DNA of 22,749 bases, from IMG/VR virus record IMGVR_UViG_3300020205_001114, positions 1 to 22,749 of that record. One strand, written 5' to 3'. The notes beneath the pieces are model-generated. The model searched no databases and had not been told where the DNA came from. It saw nothing but the letters and a program-made list of their open reading frames with translations. This DNA is from a virus. A program made the translations under genes and the position numbers. Positions 18,801 to 22,749 of this stretch are shown here, in pieces (positions within the stretch are counted from its first letter, which is position 1; every line of letters starts with the position of its first letter).

Positions 18801-19245
18801 TGCCTCTATCATTCCATCTTACTACAATACCTGCTAGGTTTAATCCTGTGCTGTCGTATACTGACTCAGTAGTTTTTATAGTTTCAAATTTTAGTAGGCC
18901 ATTTGCTGCTTGATTTCTGGTAGGATTATACGAAATTAAATTTGCTAGACGTAGGATGCTTTCTCTACGTTCAGCAGTTTCAAGAAAATTTTCTCTAGCA
19001 TTAAGGTCAACACGGAAACTAAGATTTTGTCCTAAAAATGCAATCAAATCAATTAATGCAAGATACTCAGAACTTTCAATGTAGTCATTAAAATCTTCTG
19101 GGTAATTTTGTCTTAAGTAATTAATCATTGTGCGACGAAGATTATCAAAGTCATAGCTTTGAAAATCAGCATTGCGGAAGCTCTGATAAATTGTTTTCCA
19201 ATCTTCAGTCGCTAGTAATCTTGATTGCCTATCAGTTGAGGACAT
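15811..19245 (-). CDS. gp6: Baseplate wedge protein gp6-like
   Basis: In T4, gp6 forms the ring of the inner baseplate wedge with gp25 and gp53 around the hub. This 1144-residue protein has the conserved N-terminal region at about 12-125 (YPEDFNDYIESSEYLALIDL and ARENFLETAERRESILRLAN). A baseplate-J-like core lies around 355-455 (DGVFGNLPSGNFKIYYRV, then YYTQNRLITAEDYN). The C-terminal segment at about 1040-1120 (SIEYWNFGDTFYFSELSAYV and EIFVSAAT) is strongly gp6-like. T4 gp6 is about 660 residues, so the roughly 500 extra residues lie mainly in the middle (about 480-1000) and look beta-rich. The ATG at 19245 follows an AAGGA with a 9-base spacer. The gene is preceded by the only sizeable gap in the block, which contains a late-promoter-like box. 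Its stop is 2 bases before the giant gene, suggesting coupled translation. Confidence 0.95.
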   Translation of the reverse strand: MSSTDRQSRLLATEDWKTIYQSFRNADFQSYDFDNLRRTMINYLRQNYPEDFNDYIESSEYLALIDLIAFLGQNLSFRVDLNARENFLETAERRESILRLANLISYNPTRNQAANGLLKFETIKTTESVYDSTGLNLAGIVVRWNDRGNTNYFEQFVKVLNAALPVNGTYGRPVKSENISGVLTQQYRFQAANTDLPVYPFTKNIEGLSTRFEIVSSDIFNGSIVEEPPLPGNNTAFLYRDDGQGAGSSNTGFFMHFRQGRLDNGTFLINNTTPNQLVSIDSTNINNSDVWLYSTDTNGIETELWTKIDAVEGNNIIYNSLFRGTRSVYAVQTRIEDRINLVFSDGVFGNLPSGNFKIYYRVSENRNSVINPGALNNISIDIPYISKNNVQETLTLGLSLKYSVANGATSESNADIKANAPATYYTQNRLITAEDYNIGPLGISQDIIKTKSVNRVASGISRYYDLKDASGKYSNTSLFADDGIIYKEDFLRKTSFTFNTQSDIEGVIYNTIEPILSSTNTNNFYLDKYGKIIVSDLGVSWAQVTTSTNRSTGFFIDSDSVRQPVGSFTANSLRLIEPGALIKFTAPTGYHFMPNGTLMIGDSDHLGASTYKWTKVVSVYGNGTQIDSSSAGALVLNDIIPEGAILTQIVPKLSRVLISDIKSQIIDRVFAYRDFALRYDREARQWKIITAENINTINNFNTGKAGDTSGQNLDSSWILYFKTNGETYTITYRNLRYVFESANEIRFFFDSADRIYDPKTGQLIKDKISILNINRQPDSLVSFTEDFPWTISDAFRDSDGYVDSRKIQVEFFDKDDDGVSDNPEVFEQIVSETVNSSTKFVFQKKYITTDGVEDFKYFDNSNNTILVRANEAAIGSPSSYSEGQTFYLIEEGVFKVLSIANNNSSVTSNYRGFVGRDNLKFHYVHVADSNYRIDPSSTNIIDTYFLTKGYDTEFRKWISGTLTNKPLPPSSDELFRSYGFEINKIKSISDEIVYHPVKYKVLFGSKAREDLQATFKIVKNPGLTINNNEIKSKVIDAINKFFSIEYWNFGDTFYFSELSAYVMNNLSPNLVSLLLVPKQTAQGFGSLFEIKSESDEIFVSAATVADVEIIDEITATNLKALGNVVTSISSSTSGIQSSINGSSY
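15821..15825 (-). promoter_or_regulatory. Weak Shine-Dalgarno for giant gene inside gp6-like coding end
   Basis: A GGGAG within the last codons of the gp6-like gene lies 12 bases before the ATG at 15808, longer than ideal. With a gp6 stop only 2 bases before this ATG, ribosomes finishing gp6 may reinitiate. Both signals support 15808 as the start. Confidence 0.45.
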
Positions 19246-19254
19246 ACTTGTTAT

Positions 19255-19259
19255 TCCTT
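19255..19259 (-). promoter_or_regulatory. Shine-Dalgarno site of gp6-like gene
   Basis: An AAGGA lies 9 bases before the ATG at 19245, read on the minus strand as TAAGGAATAACAAGTATG. It is the best-spaced ribosome binding site in the window and supports this start. Confidence 0.75.
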
Positions 19260-19270
19260 ATCTATATTGA

Positions 19271-19278
19271 TATTTATC
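19271..19278 (-). promoter_or_regulatory. Candidate T4-type late promoter upstream of gp6-like gene
   Basis: The minus strand reads GATAAATA, one base different from the T4 late consensus TATAAATA. It lies 25 bases before the gp6 ATG, just upstream of its Shine-Dalgarno site and in the largest intergenic gap. Position supports it, but such strings arise by chance in AT-rich DNA, so this remains a candidate. Confidence 0.4.
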
Positions 19279-19280
19279 CG

Positions 19281-19318
19281 TAGCAATTATATGCTAACTT
19301 TATTATCCAATATTGGAT
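19281..19318 (-). promoter_or_regulatory. Two dyad symmetries between gp25- and gp6-like genes
   Basis: A perfect 14-base palindrome, ATCCAATATTGGAT, occupies 19305-19318 over the last codons and stop of the gp25-like gene. About ten bases further along the transcript, TAGCA and TGCTA flank TATAAT (19281-19296), which could form a 5-bp stem with a 6-base loop. TATAAT equals a sigma70 -10 box, but no -35 box at standard spacing is visible. No U-run follows, so this is not a classic terminator. It could be an RNA-processing or protein-binding site, or chance. Confidence 0.35.
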
Positions 19319-19740
19319 GCTTGATCAAATTTAAAGCGGAGTTGCTCAGAAATATTATAAGGAATATAAGACAGTGTACAGTCTATGCTGATACCTGATT
19401 CGTAAGTATCAACAATAACTTCTTCTACTCGAACACGAGGATCGTAGTTTACAATTTCCGTAACATTATCTATAATTGCTTGTTTTACTTGGTTAGTAAA
19501 CGGTTCAAATAACATATCCCAGATAATTGTTCCAAAACTAGGATCAGATAGTTTTTCTCCTTGACGGATATGAAAGTGATTGATAATATCTTGTTTGATT
19601 AATTCAAAATCATAAAGAGCGTAGCCCTCTGTACTTTGATTTACCGATGAAAACCCTCTGTAGGCTCGGCCAACCTGTCCTCGTTGAGGCCCCGAAGATA
19701 CAGTAACACGTTTATAAAGATTTTTTTCTAATGTACTCAT
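19303..19740 (-). CDS. gp25: Baseplate wedge protein gp25-like
   Basis: This 145-residue protein belongs to the GPW/gp25 family of contractile-tail baseplates, including TssE of type VI secretion. In T4, gp25 sits in the inner wedge with gp6 and gp53 and is thought to help start sheath assembly. Visible hallmarks are the RQGEKLSDPSFGTIIWDMLF segment at about 58-77, matching the family's G-x-R-x-x-P-x-F-G...LFE signature, and YDPR near residue 99, corresponding to YEPR in T4. The length is close to T4 gp25 (132 residues), with a slightly longer N-terminus. The ATG at 19740 lies 23 bases after the gp5-like stop, with AAGG 10 bases upstream. The family is sometimes called lysozyme-like, but no lysozyme catalytic signature is visible. 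Confidence 0.94.
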   Translation of the reverse strand: MSTLEKNLYKRVTVSSGPQRGQVGRAYRGFSSVNQSTEGYALYDFELIKQDIINHFHIRQGEKLSDPSFGTIIWDMLFEPFTNQVKQAIIDNVTEIVNYDPRVRVEEVIVDTYESGISIDCTLSYIPYNISEQLRFKFDQASNIG

Positions 19741-19763
19741 ACTGTATTTACCTTATAGTATTA

Positions 19764-22361
19764 TTAGGGTCGACCTGACTCAGGTTTAGTAGGCGGAGTT
19801 TCTGCAAGTGAATTAGAACGTCCGGTAGTAGGAGCTTGGCCTGACATTTGAGAGTTTGAAGGTATTGTGCCGTCGCTCTTAACTGGCCATTTGCCACCTT
19901 CACTTTTTGCTGCACTAAAATGCATAGCATCATCTGAACTGGTCCAGTTGCCTCCCCATCCTAGGCCCCATTTCTTTACTAACTGTCTAACTTGAGCAAC
20001 TGGCATGTCAGTTAACGGTGCATTGGCAGGGCGTGGTCTAAATAGTCCGTTAGGGGCTTTGTTTACAGCAGGATTTGGTGGGTTAATATCAATCGCCGCG
20101 CCACTAGCGTGAATACTCCATTTATTAGGAATACCATTAATATTTCTTCTAGCATATCCGCCCATTGATTTTATCTTATATCCAGTAGCTTCGAGATCAG
20201 TAACAAAGCCTTGGAATGCTTCTTGGAAGCACTGTGCTACTTGTGCAGATTTTCCGCTAGCACTCTTAACACTTACTAACGTACCTTGGCCATTATAACT
20301 AACTGTTCCATCGGCGCCACTGTAGCCGCTGTCTGTGCCGCCGCCTCTAGCGCCGCCTTCACCTGAATAGCTAGGATTTGTACCGTTAGTAACACCGTCT
20401 CCTGTATTACCAAAATCTGATTTGTTTGCAGGACCAATCATACTTACAAATGTAGTAGTTGCTGCTCCATCTTTATTTTTACGGAAAGTGTCAGGAGTTA
20501 ATGCTCTGTCTTGTAGATTTAAATCTCCAGGAGCTTCTCTATCTGTTTGATCAGGTCTAAATGCTAACGGGTTAAAATTCTCATGGTGTGGCCACGGTTC
20601 ATGTTGTGGAGCTCTTGTTAAAATACTTTCGTATGCAACTGCTTGCTGGGCGCCTGGTTTGATATATGGCAATAGTATTGAAGGTAGTCTTTCGACTTTT
20701 TCTGCATCTTCTGGAGGAGTGGTTGGTGTTGCAGGTGCAGCAGCAGTATTAACCCCACTAGCAGCTTGACCACTATTCCAATGGATTGCGCCGGCATCAC
20801 CTGCTACGATGGATCCACCTAATAAGTTAATTCCTCCAGAAGCAACATGATGAATACTAACAGCATTATTAGAAATTGATGCAGCAGCAGTTTCAACAAT
20901 TTCAGCTCCTGCTGTAGAATGTATATAACCTGCTGATAAAATATCAGTATTAGCTGCTTTATTAAAATAAGTTTTTCCAGCTAGGTCATTAATATTATTA
21001 GTTGCTTCTCTATACCAACCGTGGCCGGCTTTTTCATGTGTATTAGTGTCTGACTGTTGATAGATAGCAGCTTTGCTGTGTAGATGATAATCACTTTTAG
21101 TAATAATTTTCATAGCTTGATCAACTGCTATATGAAAATTATTACTAACTGTAGTTTTTAAATCTTTACCTACATTAATATAAGTGTTGAATGCACTTTC
21201 AATTTGAATTCTGCCAGAATCTGAACCGTTGTCAGTTTCTTTACCATCTGAATAACGAGCCTGTGCTCGCATATTGATGTTTCTTCCTGCATCAATATTA
21301 AAATCTCTTTCAGCAGTAAAATTGATATCTTGGTCTGACATAACACTTATACTGTCATAGGCATATATGTCAATTTTTCCGTCTGATGATAGTTCTATCC
21401 AAGCTGTTCCTCTGCTGTTGGCAATATAGATTAAATCTTCACTGTTATGCATCAATATTTGATGACCAGTTCTCGTTCTAATTCTTACATGCTCATTTTG
21501 AGGTATAGTTTCATCACCGCCAGTTTCGCCACCTTCTCTATTAATATAGATTGGTGGGCCATCAGCTGCATGAGTTGCTCTAATAAATTTATCGTCGCCG
21601 TCATCCATTACAAAACTAGTACCACCTAATCTGTTGTATGGCATGTCTGCTGATTCTGTATCCGAGCCATATTTTGCAGTAGGGCTTTTATTTCGTTTAT
21701 CTAAAGGTCCTGGGGTACTAATACCAAACACCATTGACGGTGCTTCTCTTCTAGCACTAGAAGTTGTAGTACCTCTTGTTTCGTCTAGCAAGGTACCTTG
21801 TACTTCTAATACTTCAGTAAAATCTTTATTGTATGGTTTTTCAAATAAAGTAGGATCTACCTTTGCTCCTGTTTCTTTTAGTTTGTTATACTCACCAACA
21901 GGTAACTTAACTCCTTTAAGATTTTCAGGAGTTTCAGCAGTAGTAACCGATGCGGCTGCTTGGCCACCGCCGGGTACCATAAAATTCATTCCTATTTCAG
22001 GAATGCATCCAATCCAATAACCGTATGCAGTATTACCTTCAGCAAAAATTACCAGCACACGAGTACCCACGTCCGGTGGAATCATCCACATTCCGTAACT
22101 CTTTTGTGTATATTGGTAGCCGTCATTGGGAGTTAGGCCGTTAGCAGGAGTTACACCGTAAAACGGACTTAAATATCTCACAGTTATTAACTGTCCTGTA
22201 CGCTGAGGCGTGCCGCCAGATTCAGTTTGTTTTACAAGCTCAACTTCTAGTGTTCCCATATACATGGGATCAAGATGACTTACAACTATTGCTTCATACG
22301 GTCCAATATCTTTAACAGTTGATTGTTTGTCTCTAGTTCTTGAATATGTTTGATCTGCCAT
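19764..22361 (-). CDS. gp5: Baseplate hub/spike protein gp5-like with C-terminal M15-type peptidase
   Basis: The protein has 865 residues. In T4, gp5 trimers sit below gp27 at the tail tip, pierce the outer membrane and digest peptidoglycan. The N-terminus (about 18-125, including GPYEAIVVSHLDPMYMGTLE and PPDVGTRVLVIFAEGNTAYG) is the OB-fold. About 285-535 is a beta-helix shaft (such as DINFTAERDFNIDAGRNINM, as in gp5 and VgrG). A linker at about 558-612 contains TRAPQHEPWPHHENFNP, and a Gly-rich stretch follows. The C-terminal domain (about 690-820) has SIHASGAAIDI with His751 and Asp758, and DDAMHF with Asp811 and His814. This fits the M15 zinc ligands His, Asp, His and a catalytic Asp, as in T5 endolysin. 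Peptide cleavage in peptidoglycan is therefore likely. No T4-lysozyme domain is seen between OB and shaft. A disordered Ser/Pro/Gly tail ends the protein, with a tandem TAATAA stop. Confidence 0.92.
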   Translation of the reverse strand: MADQTYSRTRDKQSTVKDIGPYEAIVVSHLDPMYMGTLEVELVKQTESGGTPQRTGQLITVRYLSPFYGVTPANGLTPNDGYQYTQKSYGMWMIPPDVGTRVLVIFAEGNTAYGYWIGCIPEIGMNFMVPGGGQAAASVTTAETPENLKGVKLPVGEYNKLKETGAKVDPTLFEKPYNKDFTEVLEVQGTLLDETRGTTTSSARREAPSMVFGISTPGPLDKRNKSPTAKYGSDTESADMPYNRLGGTSFVMDDGDDKFIRATHAADGPPIYINREGGETGGDETIPQNEHVRIRTRTGHQILMHNSEDLIYIANSRGTAWIELSSDGKIDIYAYDSISVMSDQDINFTAERDFNIDAGRNINMRAQARYSDGKETDNGSDSGRIQIESAFNTYINVGKDLKTTVSNNFHIAVDQAMKIITKSDYHLHSKAAIYQQSDTNTHEKAGHGWYREATNNINDLAGKTYFNKAANTDILSAGYIHSTAGAEIVETAAASISNNAVSIHHVASGGINLLGGSIVAGDAGAIHWNSGQAASGVNTAAAPATPTTPPEDAEKVERLPSILLPYIKPGAQQAVAYESILTRAPQHEPWPHHENFNPLAFRPDQTDREAPGDLNLQDRALTPDTFRKNKDGAATTTFVSMIGPANKSDFGNTGDGVTNGTNPSYSGEGGARGGGTDSGYSGADGTVSYNGQGTLVSVKSASGKSAQVAQCFQEAFQGFVTDLEATGYKIKSMGGYARRNINGIPNKWSIHASGAAIDINPPNPAVNKAPNGLFRPRPANAPLTDMPVAQVRQLVKKWGLGWGGNWTSSDDAMHFSAAKSEGGKWPVKSDGTIPSNSQMSGQAPTTGRSNSLAETPPTKPESGRP
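19903..20291 (-). other. M15-type (VanY/endolysin-like) peptidase domain of hub protein
   Basis: Residues about 691-820 of the gp5-like protein form this domain. His751 and Asp758 are seven residues apart in the SxHxxGxAxD motif. Asp811 and His814 form the DxxH motif. An RRNINGIPNKWS stretch precedes the first motif, and QVRQLVKKWGLGWGGNW precedes the second. All expected catalytic and zinc-binding residues are present, so the domain should be active. The exact bond cut (L-Ala-D-Glu or D-Ala-type) cannot be decided from sequence. Confidence 0.85.
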
Positions 22362-22370
22362 GTGCTAGTA

Positions 22371-22376
22371 TTCCTT
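22371..22376 (-). promoter_or_regulatory. Shine-Dalgarno of gp5-like gene overlapping upstream stop
   Basis: The stop codon of the upstream 123-residue gene is embedded in TAAGGA, which is also the ribosome binding site for the ATG at 22361, about 10 bases away. This ties translation of the two genes and supports the chosen start of the gp5-like protein. Confidence 0.65.
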
Positions 22377-22746
22377 AGAAAAATGATACAGTTGCAGGAA
22401 CTGCTGATAAGTTAGATGAATAGTTTGCACCTGCTAGATCAATACTTAAACTACTTGCTTGTGATTTAATATTATTAATTGTTTGCAACGATGCTTGTAC
22501 AGTTGACAATAAACTACTGTAGGCGGAATTACTACTAGTTTTATTCTGTAACTCATTTGTACTTAATCCATACGGACTGCCTCTACTAAGTTTATATTCT
22601 ATAGTAGAAATTAATGTTTGAGCATTAAATGCACGGGCATTATCTCCAAGTATTTGGGCCTGTCTCAGTTCAGTTTTTGCATTTACTAAATCTGTTTGTA
22701 ATTCTGATCCGTATATATTGCCTTGATTAATATATACAGTTCTCAT
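22375..22746 (-). CDS. Small protein of unknown function upstream of gp5-like gene
   Basis: This frame encodes 123 residues from the ATG at 22746, three bases from the window edge. The one upstream codon visible (CAA) is open, so the true start may lie outside. The protein begins MRTVYINQGNIYGSELQTDL and ends PATVSFF. It is rich in Ser, Asn, Gln, Ala and Leu. Two stretches, about 17-52 (including KTELRQAQILGDNARAF) and 76-100 (including LLSTVQASLQTINNIKSQAS), look amphipathic and helical and could form a coiled coil. No signal peptide or membrane segment is evident. It does not resemble T4 gp53, which is the neighbour of gene 5 in T4. The 13-base gap and shared stop/Shine-Dalgarno with the gp5-like gene suggest co-expression and possibly a hub or tail assembly role, which is inference. 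Confidence 0.72.
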   Translation of the reverse strand: MRTVYINQGNIYGSELQTDLVNAKTELRQAQILGDNARAFNAQTLISTIEYKLSRGSPYGLSTNELQNKTSSNSAYSSLLSTVQASLQTINNIKSQASSLSIDLAGANYSSNLSAVPATVSFF

Positions 22747-22749
22747 TTG

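Noticed and set aside
19286-19291. TATAAT as a host sigma70 promoter
   Set aside because: No -35 hexamer at 16-18 bases is visible. TTGGAT lies only 13 bases upstream, so a host-type promoter is not supported.
19303-19740. gp25-like protein as a lysozyme
   Set aside because: The lysozyme label on this family is historical. The sequence shows structural wedge signatures and no convincing catalytic site, so it was called a wedge protein.
19741-19763. GGTAAATA before the gp25-like gene as a late promoter
   Set aside because: It differs from TATAAATA at two positions and sits almost on the start codon, too close to leave a normal leader.
21634-22020. A 128-codon plus-strand open frame
   Set aside because: It lies wholly opposite the conserved gp5-like gene, has no recognisable product, and all supported genes in the block are on the minus strand. 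It is a shadow of the gp5 codon pattern.
1-22749. tRNA genes, CRISPR arrays, insertion sequences, attachment sites or factor-independent terminators
   Set aside because: Coding sequence fills nearly the whole window, with no gap over 57 bases. No spaced direct repeats, cloverleaf, transposase or stem followed by a T-run was seen by eye.

Overview
The window is a block of late structural genes from an AT-rich, T4-like (myovirus-type) phage. The closest style is marine cyanophage or pelagiphage. All six genes lie on the minus strand, so transcription runs from high to low coordinates, and the gaps between genes are only 2 to 57 bases. The assignment rests on the gene order (gp5-like hub, gp25-like wedge, gp6-like wedge) and on segments in these proteins that I recognise from marine T4-like phages. 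No host genes, tRNAs, insertion sequences or CRISPR arrays were seen. The host cannot be named from this window; the low GC would fit phages of Prochlorococcus, Synechococcus or SAR11.

In transcription order: (1) 22746-22375, a 123-residue protein of unknown function at the window edge. (2) 22361-19764, a gp5-like baseplate hub and spike protein with an N-terminal OB-fold, a beta-helix shaft and a C-terminal zinc M15-type peptidase in place of the T4 lysozyme domain. (3) 19740-19303, gp25-like baseplate wedge. (4) A 57-base spacer with dyad symmetries, a T4-late-promoter-like box and a good Shine-Dalgarno sequence. (5) 19245-15811, a long gp6-like baseplate wedge. (6) 15808-491, an uninterrupted 5105-codon gene in the position of T4 gene 7, filling two thirds of the window. 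(7) 470-1, the beginning of another probable virion gene, cut by the window end.

Together these genes would build the cell-puncturing hub (gp5), the inner wedge that surrounds it (gp25 and gp6) and outer baseplate or fibre-like structure (the giant protein and the partial gene). The giant protein is the most notable object. It reads as a mosaic of beta-rich modules: a cupredoxin-like domain that has lost its metal ligands, a putative FG-GAP-type beta-propeller interrupted by large insertions, chitin-binding-like W/Y modules, GxGY repeats and a C-terminal run of VxVNG-type modules. I see a virion structural machine with unusual domain content, not a separate defence or metabolic system.
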